Position numbers and translations under genes: made by a program. Of a stretch of 64,000 bases of DNA, positions 1 through 11,385 are shown piece after piece; the stretch's first letter is position 1; every line of letters starts with the position of its first letter. This DNA comes from Salvator merianae (lineage: Eukaryota; Chordata; Lepidosauria; Squamata; Teiidae), in contig QVOM02000103.1 of the NCBI GenBank assembly GCA_003586115.2, positions 3,038,001 through 3,102,000 on the forward strand. Direction: 5' to 3'. Below the pieces are notes generated by a model. The model was not told the DNA's origin and did not search any database. It saw only the letters and a program-made list of their open reading frames with translations.

Positions 1-299
1 TAAATGACCTCAGCTTTCACAGCTCTGATGACTGCCGATGAATCCACTGGGTGGGGGAATCCAGTGCCTGGAGGACATCTGTTGCTTTCCCTGGGCTACA
101 GTCTTTTGAATAGAATTAAGTATGAACTGGATGGCTAGCTGTATTTAAAAAGAGCTAAGTTTCAGAAAACAGAAATACATTTTAAAATTAAAGGACAAAT
201 TAGACTATTTTATCTCCTTTTCTCAGTTACAGCTGGAATTGCCTTGTAAGACTTTAAATATAATTTCTGTCACTCCTCAGTCTAGGCATTTCAAAGGAC
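1..299. other. Unannotated flank
   Basis: This is AT-rich sequence with no convincing reading frame or repeat terminus. Nothing was recognised here. Confidence 0.4.
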
Positions 300-1110
300 A
301 CAGTGTGATAGTAATTTATGATCCCTAGGCCTTTTGGACATTTCCACATTGTGTGATGTATCCCATGCTGTGCTGACCCACTCTAGGTAAGACAGCCTAC
401 AGTGGCTGTCCACATTGCAGATAGATCCTACAGCTGCTCCCAATCACGGCTAGCTGTGGAGACCTAACCTGTGCACCACAACTTGGCAGGGAGCAGCTAT
501 CCTGCTCCTGGTCAAATGCATTTACACCTGCTTCTGGGTGCAAATGCATGGCTGTGCTCTGTGCACTTATGTGATTGTGCAATTGTGCCTGTGCATGTCT
601 GCACAATCTGTGGTGCTGACAGTCACCATGGTAGTGGCTGGATGCTTCCTGGTCACTGCCATGGTGAATTTCAGGAGCAGGATACCAGGATTTGGAATGC
701 GAATGCTCGTATCCTGCTGGTATTCTAGTCTAGGGCCCTCCAGTGCATACAGTGTCCGCACTGCATGGTTCAGTACACCTTAGAATGTGATAAATATTCC
801 ATTCTAAGGTGGAAAATATAAAAACATTTCCGGTTTCATCCCAGCTTTGGAGGCCAGGAATGAAAGTTCTCAGCCTTCAAATTTGCCATCTGGGATTGTT
901 TTGGCATGGCTGTAGCCTGCAATACAAGTAGGCTACCAGCTGGTAGCCCTGCTTGATGTTCAGGAAGTAGCCAGTCACTGCTTTGGTGACTAGCAGCACA
1001 ACACTGTGCAGCGTGCAGGCACAATCAGGTGATCACGCAGCCGCAGCTATACATTCCCCAGTGCAAATTCACTTTACCGGGGGCTGCTAGCACAAAGTGC
1101 AAACAGGCCC
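300..1110. mobile_element. Composite of decayed MITE copies
   Basis: The right edge, ending at 1110 in AAGTGCAAACAGGCCC, matches the terminus shared by many elements in this window. Internal blocks also recur elsewhere: the CAGCTGCTCC block near 435, the CACCATGG/CCATGGTG pair near 625-665, and the inverted pair TTCCATTCTAAGGTGGAA near 797. The left end could not be fixed, and the block around 835-960 is unlike the other copies, so more than one element is probably merged. The short reading frames are shadows and not coding. Confidence 0.5.
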
Positions 1111-1275
1111 AAGGAGAGCCCCACATATGCCCTTTCTATATAGGACCTTGATCCTGATCAACAGCCTCCACGGTCCTCTTCTGAGCCTCATAGATCTTCA
1201 CATTGATGCAGATCGGTGAGGTCATTCCCCCCCCCCCCCCGGATTGCTTCATCTGCTTTAGACAGAGTGTAATTC

Positions 1276-1291
1276 TGATCAGGAGGCTCCT
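1276..1291. repeat. Target-site duplication of the L1, left copy
   Basis: The 16-bp sequence TGATCAGGAGGCTCCT is repeated exactly at 2502-2517 on the other side of the L1 fragment. Long TSDs of this kind are the signature of target-primed reverse transcription. Confidence 0.85.
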
Positions 1292-2501
1292 TTAAAAAAA
1301 CAAAAAAAAACCAAAAAAAAAAAACCCTTGATTTCAATTCATACAAATTACAAACATTAAATATATATTTTACAAATATTTTTTAACTTGAACCCTTCCA
1401 TCCCACTCCCTTCCTCCCCTCCTCCTGATGGATCTGCAAATTAATTATATTCACAACTGTAAGATTCTATTTAGCCTCTGTATAATGTCATTACTCTCCG
1501 CATTATTCTCCAAATATGTTTTCATGTTCATCCAATTCTGCTTTGCACTATTTTCCTGCTTCTGTAAATTATAGGTTCCTTTGATTTCATGTATCATTTG
1601 AAAAGACATTTGGTCCAAAATGTAAAGAGTCCAATTCTGTTTCATCCATTTCTTACAGTCTTCCCATCCATATGCCAGAACTGCTTGTGCCAATGTAATT
1701 AATTGATCAATGATAAACTTCTTTGTTTTATTAATTTCATAGTCTTTCATGGAATGGATTAGGCACATTTCTTTCAACAGGGAAATCGATTTCTGTAGTA
1801 TCTTATTAATTTCATTCTTTATCACCTTCCAAAAGTTCCTCACATTCACAGAACATATGGATGTAAGTTCTTTTACTTGAACATCCATGCCAACAATGCA
1901 ATGTTTATGCCATTTGACATGGTGTCCTATACCATTTATACAATATTTTCATTCTTAATTCTTTTCCTCTATTTTGTTTAATTTCTTGGATCTTCCTAAT
2001 CTCATTTCTTATATCTTGTACCTCTACTTTTAAATCTTCTTTCCATAACACCAACAAGATCCTCTCAATTTTCTCTCCCTTTCCATTCAGTATCATATAG
2101 AGCCTTCTTCCTATTCCTTTTTCACCCTTTAAACTAGACTGAATTATCTTTTTGAATAGGGTTGATTGCTTTTGAATATTTTAAAAAAATTCTATTTTAT
2201 TCACAAATTTAAGAATTCCCTTTATCTGTAAACACAGATTTCTTCCCAATATATTTTCTAATTTTTCTTTTAGTATATAGGTTCCCTTTTCCTCATATAA
2301 GTGCTCAATTCTACTAATTCCATGTTCCTTCAATTTCCCCAGTTTCTTATTCCCTAACATTTCTCCTTCCCTATTTAACATACCCACTGTTGCCATTTTA
2401 GAGTCTCCTGTTTCCAGTTTCTTTTGCCATTTCCCCCATACCAATAATACTGTTTTACTAGGTCTTATAAATCTCTCTTTTTCAAAATCCATTTTCTCAA
2501 A
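1292..2501 (-). mobile_element. 5'-truncated L1 retrotransposon
   Basis: This insert of about 1.2 kb is flanked by perfect 16-bp TSDs. On the minus strand it reads the C-terminal part of L1 ORF2, then a 3' UTR with a G-rich polypurine tract (about 1385-1440), as in vertebrate L1s. The end adjoining the left TSD (1292-1330) is A-rich on the plus strand, so the sense 3' tail is T-rich rather than a poly(A) tail. The element is dead: it is 5' truncated and has frame breaks. Confidence 0.8.
1451..2492 (-). pseudogene. L1 ORF2 C-terminal remnant
   Basis: Three open pieces on the minus strand (2492-2181, 2096-1905, 1888-1451) together look like the end of L1 ORF2, downstream of the reverse transcriptase. 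The first contains LLVWGKW. Just before the third, in another frame, is a Cys/His pattern (HCWHGC, then YIHMFCEC), which matches the CW-C...GT-HM-W-C motif near the end of L1 ORF2. The endonuclease and catalytic RT motifs lie 5' of the truncation and are absent. Several frameshifts and stops separate the pieces, so no product is expected. Assignment to L1 rests on these motifs, the polypurine tract and the long TSD. Confidence 0.7.
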
Positions 2502-2517
2502 TGATCAGGAGGCTCCT
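2502..2517. repeat. Target-site duplication of the L1, right copy
   Basis: This exactly matches 1276-1291 and marks the 5' truncation point of the antisense L1. Confidence 0.85.
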
Positions 2518-3539
2518 GATCATGAATGCCAGTAGTCACAATTAAATGAAATTGAGAAGGGCCCCATCTCAAATGAGGAGGCATGTCATGCAGATGGAAT
2601 GCTTCCATGTTTGAGTACTGAACAGGGTGGGGGACATAGTTCAGGGATGCACCAAAGCATGCCACCCAAATGTGTCCCTTTGTTCTTAGCCTCGGAAGCT
2701 TTGTAGCCCAGCTTGAAGTTTGTGCGAGCTTCAGGCCATAGTGTAGGCTGGTCTGGATCAGCACCATCATGCAGATGGCACTGATCCTGTCCATGTCTTT
2801 CCATGGTCAGAATCAGTGAGACTGGTTATTTCAAAGCCACTGATTTGATTACAGGTGTTTCAGTGAGGAAAGGCCCATAAAGTGCATTACAATAGTGTAA
2901 AAATGATGTTATCAAAGCACAAATAAAGACCAGTTTATCCCTGTACTGATATGGGCATAGCTTGCATATCGGTTGAAGCTGGCAATAGGAATTCTTCTCC
3001 ATGAACAGAACACCCTGAAATTATATATCTGCTCCAAGGGAGTGCAACCCCATTTAGAACAGACAAAATCCCCAAATTCTGGATCTTGGTATGTGCTCCA
3101 TCTTCTCTGGGCTCAGAGTTTATTGGTCCTTATCCAGTCCATCTCTGCATCCAGGCCCTGGTTGAGGACATTCACAGGCTCTCCTGACTGAGATAGTATA
3201 TAGAAATAGAGCCAAGTGTCATCCACATAGAAAGACACAAGCAGGATGTGCCTTCCAGGAATTTGGTTTAACTTTTTTTTAATCTATACGCTGGTGCCCA
3301 AAACAACTTTCTGTACTATTAACTCCACAGTTCACCTACATGTTCTATGAAGATTTTTTCTCTCTCTTTCTCCTGATATTGCCATTGAGTGAGTGATCCC
3401 TGGTACTACTATTTTGGGAAAGATGAAAACATTTCCCTTATCTACTTTCTCTATATCATGTATAATTTCACACATCTCTGCCAGATCCTCTCTCACTCAT
3501 TTTTATAAATTTAAAAACAAACAAAAATGACCTTTCCGC

Positions 3540-4020
3540 ATAAGGAAGATCCACAATTTCATTGATCTTTTAAGTTACTTTTTTAAAAATCTTTTCTAAC
3601 TTGACTACCACCTTTGTGAAATATGATGACCAAATCTGTACACGTTATTCCAAGTGTGACCATGCCATCAATTTGTATAGCAGCAATTCTATTTTAATGC
3701 CATTTTATAATACCTCTCACATACTATTAGCCTTTTTTTTATAGCTGAAGCACCTTGAGTTGACACCCTCATTGAACTATCTATTGTTACATTTTCATTG
3801 TCAGCCACAGCCAGCACAGATTCTTTTAGCCGATATGTGTACCAAGATTTTTTTTTTTTTTTAATGTGCATCACTTTACACTTGCTTATATTGAACATCA
3901 TCTGCCATTTTGATGATCATTTCCCTCATGTGCTAAGCTCTTTATGGAGTCTCACTGACTCATTCTGCATAATTTGGTGTGATCAGCAAGCTTGACTGTT
4001 GCTCTGCTCACTCCCAACTG
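3540..4020 (-). mobile_element. Old CR1/L3-like LINE remnant
   Basis: Read on the minus strand in shifting frames, three conserved CR1 reverse-transcriptase blocks appear in the right order. First comes a degraded FADD box (LADHTKL, near 3975), then FNISKCKVMHI (3901-3865), then a decayed SHLE..VQIW block (about 3650) corresponding to the PHLEY.VQFW motif of CR1. The second Asp of the catalytic ADD is His. Frames are heavily broken and a T run interrupts the sequence. This is a much older copy than those at 24.9 and 43.3 kb. Confidence 0.6.
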
Positions 4021-4715
4021 CCCTGTATTTGCAAGGTATTTACTCACACCCATTGGTGTAAATGCTGTTCATGGTTTGACATTTAATCTTGTATTCTTCT
4101 GGCCTCTTTAGACCATTGACAGCTCCTTTAGTTTGACTTTCATGGGGAAAAAAGTGGGTGTACAAGTCAACTTACTTAAACAGGGGTATTTAAACAACCC
4201 AGGGGACCTGACTTCTTTGTTTTAGCAGTAAAAATAATGTGCATCATTTTATTTCAAAATTGTTTTAAAAAGTCACACAATGTAATGGTATACAAGATGA
4301 AGCTAATTTATTAATTTACTCCTACTCCTCCTACTCTTTCCCCTCCTCTTCTACTTCTGCCTTCTTGGTCCCTTCTTCCCTGCCTCACTCTTGCCCTTGG
4401 CCCTGTCTTTTTTTGAAGATTTCTTCAAAAAGTAGCGGAGAACAATTTTGCAAAATTGGATACACAAGCTATTTTCCTCAACAATGACTCAGCTGTAGAT
4501 CTCACCCTCTTCCCCTTAGACTGTTTGTTAAGGACTGAGCTCCAAACTCATACAATACTAAAACAGAAACTCATATAAAACTGCCCAAGTCTGACTGAAA
4601 CACAGAAGATTGACTATTCAAGCTCACTGCTGGACCAGCAATTCATTCAAATATCATCTGCCAAGTTCCTGCCAGCACTCCCCATTCAGAATCTTCAAGC
4701 AGGCTAATTGACCCA
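4021..4715. other. Unannotated interval with pyrimidine-rich tract
   Basis: About 4318-4410 is strongly pyrimidine-rich on the plus strand. Its complement reads as a Lys/Arg-rich string followed by AATAAA near 4250 on the minus strand. That could be a decayed processed pseudogene or simple low complexity. No family was recognised. Confidence 0.3.
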
Positions 4716-4893
4716 GGGCAAGCTCACATTGGCTGATATACTGCAATGGCAAGCATACTAGGTTCCTCTCTTCCGCATGCTGGTATGGTCCAAGAAAGGC
4801 TCTGGGTGGACCCTCCTTAGACCATACTAGCATGTGGAAGGGAGGCTCCTAGAATATTTGCTGGCCTGTTATACTGTCCAGTGTAGAATTGCC
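4716..4893. mobile_element. Short palindromic MITE
   Basis: The arms AGGTTCCTCTCTTCCGCATG and GGAAGGGAGGCTCCT, with GGTATGGTC/GACCATACTAG inside, form a hairpin-like inverted repeat. The outer right end (reverse complement GGCAATTCTACACTGGACAG) resembles the end of the element at 19367-19470, so both belong to one family. A TSD was not resolved. Confidence 0.55.
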
Positions 4894-5698
4894 TAATGCA
4901 GAATAGAAGGAACTGTGTAGTCTGTGCCTAAAGAATGAAGATAGATACCTCTCTAGGTCAGTGCTTATCCCAGCTGCTTGTATCAAAACACATTAAGCTG
5001 ATCTGCAGGCAGCACTTTCATGGAGATCAGTGACTGGATAACAGTCTTGGGCAGTGAAAACTGAGCACCATACAGAAGAAGCAGAAAGATTTGTTCTGAC
5101 CATTCCATACATTTTCTTGCTTAAAATGTTTATCTGGATTGTTCCATGTATTCTGATACTCTTCAAGGTCTATCTGACCCGATGCTGAGATATTCTTATC
5201 AGGCTCTCCATCATGTTGCCTCTAAATTTCATCAGCTATTCCCTTATCTCTCTCTTTCGCTCTCACACATACACCACACTGATGCAGTGTCTCTGTAGTT
5301 TTGCCACTGTAACAAAATACAGATAAAAGAGTACAGATAAAAGTTCAGAGGGTTTTTTTTCACCTTTTAAGGCTGCTGTAGCTTCTTGCCCTTTTATCCA
5401 CATCCCATCATTTTTCTAAGGAATCTGTCCTCTCACGCACCACATTTTGTTTCTCAAGAAGCACACCCTGCAAGTACTGGAAGGCATTGTTACTGCAAAC
5501 CTATAATATAGTTCCTAAGACAACAATTGGTCCTTACTGCAGCCTCGTACAGTTTCTCCAATTGTTACATGCTGCCTTCCTTTAAGTTCTAAAGGCTACC
5601 TAATGATCAGTTTAAGTAGAGTCTTCTACCCATTTTTTGCCCTCTTAGGAATACTCTAGGTGTACTTAAAAATCTGGCACACAATTAACTGTATGCCT
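4894..5698. other. Unannotated interval
   Basis: No coding or repeat signal was recognised. The composition is ordinary AT-rich vertebrate intergenic sequence. Confidence 0.4.
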
Positions 5699-5718
5699 GG
5701 GCAGGCAGGCAGGCAGGT

Positions 5719-5756
<38 letters not shown>
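5699..5756. repeat. (CAGG)n microsatellite
   Basis: About fourteen GGCA/CAGG units run in tandem with one GGTA variant near 5717. It is a simple tetranucleotide repeat and probably length-polymorphic. Confidence 0.95.
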
Positions 5757-6120
5757 CCTAGCCCAATGCTGTGTTGCTACACTGCTGGCCCATCCAGATT
5801 AAAGAAAATGAGAGATTTCCTGCATTTTCCAGGAAAACGCGGTGTTCTCCTCACTGTGCTGGTACAGGGTGTTGTTCAGTGTGGGCCTTGCCAACACAGT
5901 ACTGATTCAATCAACTGTAAATGGCAGTGTATGGCCATAAATGTCAAGAAGCTCCATCTCCACATCAGGTAATTTAGACAGCTTTCCCAGAATTCACAAT
6001 AGGGAAATGCCAGTGTTTCTTTAAAAAGTTAGTTTATCCCTAGTCATCTGGAATATATACTTTTAGCCACTACACTGTGGTGACTTTGCAATGCAAGGAA
6101 AGGAAGAGAATATGGCTGAA
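5757..6120. other. Unannotated interval
   Basis: An open frame of 68 codons begins here but shows no recognisable protein feature. Nothing is called. Confidence 0.4.
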
Positions 6121-6214
6121 TTCACACTTACCTTAATGGAATGGAACAATAATATAATCCAGACTGGTTCACTTCCAGCATGGCTGGGGCCAGTCAGGGC
6201 CTGTTAGCAATGTA

Positions 6215-6933
6215 GGTCCTGTTTGCACTTAGGAAAAGGTTAGATTCGGGACACATGCTAGTATGCAGGATCCGCACTTCCATCTAGCCCGAGTTCACCT
6301 GAAATTCCCCTACCCTCACCCGATGCTTACCGGAATCGAACTAGCGGTGGTGAAGTAATTTGTAGTCTCGATCCCCACTGCCGAGATCAGGCTCAGTTCC
6401 GTTGAGATGCGTTCACACTCACCTTCTTGTCCACGGCGGCGGCCATCTTCTGGGCGATCAGCCCGCCCATCATGCATTGCGTGATCATGTGATCACACAA
6501 TGCATGATGGGCAATGGAGTCTACCCCTTCGCGCGGGCCCAAATAGGCCAGTACGAGGCCCCAATTGAGCCCACACTGCCGCGATCAGGCCAGGGACGCT
6601 GGACGAGGCTGCGTTATGCCCCGTCTGGCATTCCAGTGCCCGATCGCTGGCGCGAATGGCGGCTGCCGCGGCAGCAGCCTACAAAGCGTCAGGCCACTGT
6701 CATGGCAACCGGGAGGCCTGCGCAGCGTGGCGTGATGACGTCAACACCGTGCGGGCCTCCCGGTCGCCATGGCGAGCATCAGGGATGGATAATGGCGTTC
6801 GCACTGGTGAATGCCATTATCCAGCTTTGGGTCTGTTTTCAGGCCCCATAATGCAGACGGTGTTTGAACGATGGGGTCTGTTCCATGCTAGAATTAATTA
6901 GCCCATTCTAGCATGGAAAGTGCGAACAGGCCC
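6215..6933. mobile_element. CpG-rich Harbinger-like MITE
   Basis: The left terminus GGTCCTGTTTGCACTT and right terminus AAGTGCGAACAGGCCC form good terminal inverted repeats. The 3-bp flanks are GTA and TTA (2 of 3 match). The interior (6380-6780) is rich in CpG and contains a large inverted repeat around CCGGGAGGCC/GGCCTCCCGG. Relatives at 14.8, 29.0 and 50.7 kb carry the same blocks with TG/CA at CpG sites, so this copy appears younger. An open frame of 149 codons at 6402-6851 is most likely a by-product of high GC. Confidence 0.6.
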
Positions 6934-6939
6934 TTAGTG

Positions 6940-7850
6940 TTAGTGAGTGTGAATAAGCTCACTAACACAGTGCATCCACATTTTGCAGAGGTTTGAGTGA
7001 TCAGGAGCATCTGTAGGTGCTCTCGATCACTACTGCCTGTGGACAACAAAATTGGTGTCCATAGCTGTACCAGGAGAAACTGGACTGCTCCCAGTAGGCA
7101 GTGTTTGCAACCACTTCTGGGTACAAATGCTGTAGGATGTGGTGTAGTGCAGCTATGGCTGCACAGTCATATGCTGTGTCCCTGTTTGCCATGGCAGTGG
7201 TCAGACATTTCCACAGCAGCTGTCATGGTGGGGTGGCCAGCATTTGCACTGCAAGTGCTGAAAGCCGATTTCTGTGCTGTTCCAGCCCTCACAGTGCAGC
7301 TGGCCACTGCACCACAGGGACTGTTCCACCTTGGAATGGACAGATTCAACCATTCTGAGTGTTGGAACACCTCTGTTCTTGTCCTGCAGAGCAATAAATG
7401 CAGATGGCACACCCCCTGTTTCTTTCCTGATGACATGTACTTCCCTTGGAAATCTCACCCAGCTCTAGCCATGACTGGGTGATGCATGCATCCCTGCTAC
7501 AGTGTGTCTGGTGCACAAGAGCAGGACAGAGAATTGCAGAGTCTGGACCTAGCATTGCAGGGCTCCAGAATTCACATGTGAGTTCAGAGCGGTGACTGCA
7601 GTGCAGCTGCAGTCAGGCAACCTCAATCCCTTGCCCCACAACACTCAGAAGCAGTGCAAAAGTGCCACTTCTGGACTATTCCTGATGCTGCAGGTATGTG
7701 AACAACTGTTCACAGCAAGAAAGGGCTGGGGAGGGCTAGGAACACTTCAGGAATGCTTCAGTGGATCAAATGTGCATACAAAGCATTCCAGCTATGCACT
7801 TGTTCCTGAACACCAGGTAAGTGTGAAACAGTTCTATTTATCAATAGCGT
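6940..7850. mobile_element. Tandem cluster of decayed MITE relatives
   Basis: This follows directly on the CpG-rich copy. It carries the family blocks GATCAGGAGCATCTGTAGG (7000), CCATGGCAGTGG (7190) and a TTCCACCTTGGAATGG inverted pair (7323). A second terminus-like end, AAGTGTGAAACAG, lies near 7818. Individual borders could not be resolved. The overlapping open frames on both strands are not coding: they reflect the stop-poor composition. Confidence 0.45.
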
Positions 7851-8094
7851 TCTGGATCAGGATAATTATTCTCATATAGTAGACCAAAGTGTAGCTAGAA
7901 TTTGAGGATTCCACTTAAGGTTCACTTGTACTGTGGTTCTCTCAAATTATACAGTCCTTTAGGCAGACAACATTGCTTTTCTTTGTGCATCCAATACAGT
8001 GATGATCCTGTACAAATGCTGTACACTATCCATTAAAAAAAAATATGAGGTCATAGGAGAAATAATTTAAGAAGCATTGAAAAAAGACTATGTT

Positions 8095-8285
8095 CAAATA
8101 CAATTAAAAAAAATCTCTGAGGCATGTCAGAGAAACTTAAGAAATGCTTTGCAGGTGAGATCAAGTCTGCCCTTCCCCTTCTCATGAACATTCTAGGTCA
8201 TAAAAGGAAGGAGAACACAAATGTCATATGCCATTGTCTCTGAGGCACATTTGAGTTGCTTTTTTCATTATGTGTGAACACAGCT
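8095..8285. mobile_element. Dispersed ~190-bp repeat, copy 1
   Basis: This shares ordered blocks with 17820-18005 and 36036-36246: TCTCTGA near the start, CTC(T/A)TGAACATTCTA in the middle, and GAGGCAC followed by T-rich sequence, ATTATGT, and GAACACAGC at the end. The family is not recognised. The best copy, at 36 kb, has inverted termini. Confidence 0.5.
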
Positions 8286-8299
8286 AAAGACAGATTAAA

Positions 8300-8989
8300 T
8301 ATACATTTAGACAGAAGTGTGAATTAAATATATTTTCAAAAAAGAAAAATGCTACTGGAAATGAATGGAAAACTTAGAGTTTAGAGAGCCTGCAACTGAA
8401 TTCACCCATGTACCTGACTGGAATGGTCTCCAAAGACTGGTTCACATCAAAAATGAGTAGGACCATCTACACAATTAGTTCTGAAACAGGCCCATGCCCA
8501 TCCAGATGCTGCAACAGTACAGAAGTTGCTATAGTTTTCCTGGTGGCATGTCTTGATATCAGAAGTCATCCACCCTTCACTACAATTGGGAGAGGGGAGG
8601 TCTTATCTGGTGCCCAAGGGTGATGTGAGCCTTGAGGTTCAGACTGTCAAGCCTGGAAGGTCCAAACTTTAATCTCCATCACCTCCCGATCAATCCCCAT
8701 CACCTATCAACACCAGAAGCTGTGTGAACACAATGTTCTCCACACTACAGGACAGCTTGTGAACAGCTTTGAAACTGTCCACATTAGGTAAGGCTGGGGA
8801 ATGGCTCTGGCCACCTCAGGGGCAGTTGAGGTGTATTGCAGTGAAGATGACATGTCTCTGCGATCCACTTGGAACTACCCCCATTGAAAGTGCAGAAAGG
8901 CCTTTTGAATACAAAAGATTCTTTAAGCAATAAATACACCAATAGGAACCATAAATTCTATTCAGTTTGCACAGTAAGCGATGGACTGT
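8300..8989. other. Unannotated interval
   Basis: No coding or clear repeat signal. Some blocks (TTCACACTT-like words) recall the MITE termini, but no paired end was found. Confidence 0.35.
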
Positions 8990-9392
8990 GGGTCATTTCA
9001 CACTTTCTACCATGGAATGTTCAATTTCAAGCATTTTGTGGTACAACAGTCCCTGCAGTACAGCAGCCATCCACACTGCGAGGGCTGGAAGATCCTGGCA
9101 GCAGACTTCCATCACTTATAGTGCAAGTACTGGCTGCCCCACCACGACAACAGCTGGAGAAACGTCTGGCCATTCCCATGGCAACTGAGGATGTGGCATG
9201 CAGCATTCACACCTGGAAGTAGGTATGAACAGTGTGTACCAGGAGCAGCCCCACTGCTCCCAATATAGCTGTGGAGCACAAAATTGTAGCAATTGAAAGC
9301 ATCTGCAGATGCTCCCAATTGCTTAAGCAATCTGGATGCACCTCACTAGTGAGTGTCTAACCTCTCACTAGTGAGTAAGTATGGACAGGCCC
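8990..9392. mobile_element. Harbinger-like MITE
   Basis: The termini are GGGTCATTTCACACTTTC and, at the right, AGTAAGTATGGACAGGCC. Inside lie the CCCATGGCAACTG block (9176) and the GCATCTGCAGATGCTCCCAA palindrome (9299) shared with the family. The flanking trinucleotides TGT and TTA do not match, so one end may be eroded or belong to a second copy. Confidence 0.5.
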
Positions 9393-10876
9393 TTATTCTT
9401 TGTTTTGAGAACTGAATTGGAAGGACAAATGAAAGGACTTTACATTAAATTGTGGTGGATTCTACCATAGTTACTATGAGCTAAAACTTTTTATCATTGT
9501 TAGTCATCTTAGCCAATATCTAAGGTGATGAAAGATGTAGTCCTGAAAACCTGAAAAGTATTTTTTGAGAAGGTATGAGCAACCTTTTACATGGCAAGCA
9601 TGCACAATATATGCAAAATGCAGTTTGTTTTTGTCCACACCTGTCTGAAAGGATACATAATCCATGACTTGCTCGCCACAAAATTATAGATTAATATGGG
9701 ATACAGTGAGCTTGGAAAAGAATGTTTCTCTTTTTCTTCCCAATTAACGATTTTATTTGCACTCTGAGAACCAGATCAGATGAGCTGATCAATTTCTCTT
9801 TTACCTTTCTCACCAAAGGAGAAACTGATAAAGCACCTTATTCCTTAACTATTAGCAGCTGTCAGTAAGTAGGATGATTGAAAGCCTCCTCTGTCTAAAC
9901 AACACTTTGATCCACAATTGATCACTGCTACTGCCCTGTGGTTCAAATCAGCAGGCAGCTGCTCTTTCCTTCTCTCATGCTGTTTAGTTTTTGGAAGTGT
10001 GAAACCTCAAGATCAAAAGGGTACTAACTCACTGCTCTTTAAGCAGCTAGTGGTAGCAGGCAGATTAGGGTGTGTCCCATCCTCATGCAGGTGCTTCACG
10101 ATAATATGTATCTCCTGAATTTCCTTCCACAATGCTAGTGCATGATAGTCAATCTTATCATTTTGCCAAAAGACCACAAGACTGAAATTATAGAATATAC
10201 AGTAAATTACAAATAATGTGCTCTTGGCCAATCATGGGCATCCCTCTGAATTATTACTGACTTCCATTTAATGGACAATTGTTTAATCCCATAGATTGTG
10301 TAAAAGATAGTCATATAGAGGAACAGAAGATCTTCTGGCAGGATGGACCTTAAAGGAGAACTGCACTAGAACTGCTGGATGCTTCCACTCCTGGACAAAT
10401 TCGGTCCTAAAAATCAGCCAAATAGATCATCAGATACACTCTCAGCTTTTTTTTGGAAGGGGGTCTTTTTGTATGGCTAGGATAACTATATGACAACCCT
10501 TCTAGAACTCTCAAATTGATCCAGTTATCTAAAGGGTCGCCTTCTCCTATGTATAAATGCACACCAGTTGAGATCAATCTGGGAAACTGTCTTGGCAGTT
10601 CCACCTCCATCAGATGAGTGAGAAGGAGTAGTCCATGACACTGTTACCTCCATAGTTGTCCCAGTCTGTGGAGCTCCTACCTGTCCAAAGTTTGTCAGGT
10701 ATACTGTATAATTTTCAGTGCCTTATTAAGACTTTTACTTAAGCTTTTGTTTAGTCATATTAATTAAGCAACCTTTTAATGAGTTGGGGATTTTTACAGT
10801 TCATTTTATTATTGTTTTGTAACTATTTGTCAACCTCCTTGGGATCTCTTAGATGTAAGACAATTTAGAAGAATAA
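9393..10876. other. Unannotated interval
   Basis: This is 1.5 kb of AT-rich sequence with no recognisable gene, RNA or repeat boundary. Confidence 0.4.
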
Positions 10877-11385
10877 GGCCATTTTCACACTTACAACAGT
10901 ATAATGTTCTAATTAGCAGGGTCCAGGCTAGCCAGGATCAGGTACACTAATGAGTATTTGCACTTGCCAACAATGGAACAGTTTGTGAGCTGACCAGCAG
11001 GGGGAGCAGTGTGAATGGGATGCACTAGTTAGGTAACTGTGTCCAAACCTAGAGGAGCTGTGTCTGGATTGGTGTCTGAAATGGCTACCAGGGTCTGGAC
11101 CTCAAAGTTGAAACCTGGGTCTAAACTTTCTGATGGTGCCATGCAATCCCTGCCCCACCACCATTACACACCAGGAAGTGGTGCAAACACACCTTTCCAG
11201 ATCTGCACCTGATCAAGCAAATCCGCTTCCAGTCTACAATTTTCTTGACCAGTGCTATTCGGCTTCAGGTGAGAATCAGGTGGGCTTCGAAAGGTTTCAA
11301 GTCAGCTGGGGATGTTTCCAGGTGTGAATGCTCCGTACTACTGAGTGTCCTGGAACATCCCATTTTCTAAGTGGGAACAGGTCCC
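10877..11385. mobile_element. Harbinger-like MITE, subfamily of 36.7 kb
   Basis: The left terminus GGCCATTTTCACACTTA and right terminus AAGTGGGAACAGGTCC form inverted ends. The interior (TAATGTTCTAATTAGCAGGG, GCTGACCAGCAGGGGGA, CACTAGTTAGG) matches the copy at 36726-37169 block by block. Flanks are TAA and TTA, so the TSD is imperfect. Confidence 0.6.

Larger units (their letters stand above)
1128..2876. mobile_element. Harbinger-like MITE split by an L1 insertion
   Basis: The left terminus TGCCCTTTCTATATAGG and the right terminus (reverse complement GGGCCTTTCCTCACTGA) form imperfect terminal inverted repeats. They are bounded by ATA at 1125-1127 and ATA at 2877-2879, a 3-bp target duplication. 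Removing the L1 insert and one copy of its TSD leaves about 520 bp, the usual size of this family here. The 3-bp TSD and GGGCC-type termini are typical of PIF/Harbinger elements. No transposase is encoded, so the element is non-autonomous. Confidence 0.65.

Noticed and set aside
6402..6851. 149-codon open frame in a GC-rich block
   Set aside because: It lies inside a MITE bounded by terminal repeats, spans an inverted repeat, and has no recognisable domain.
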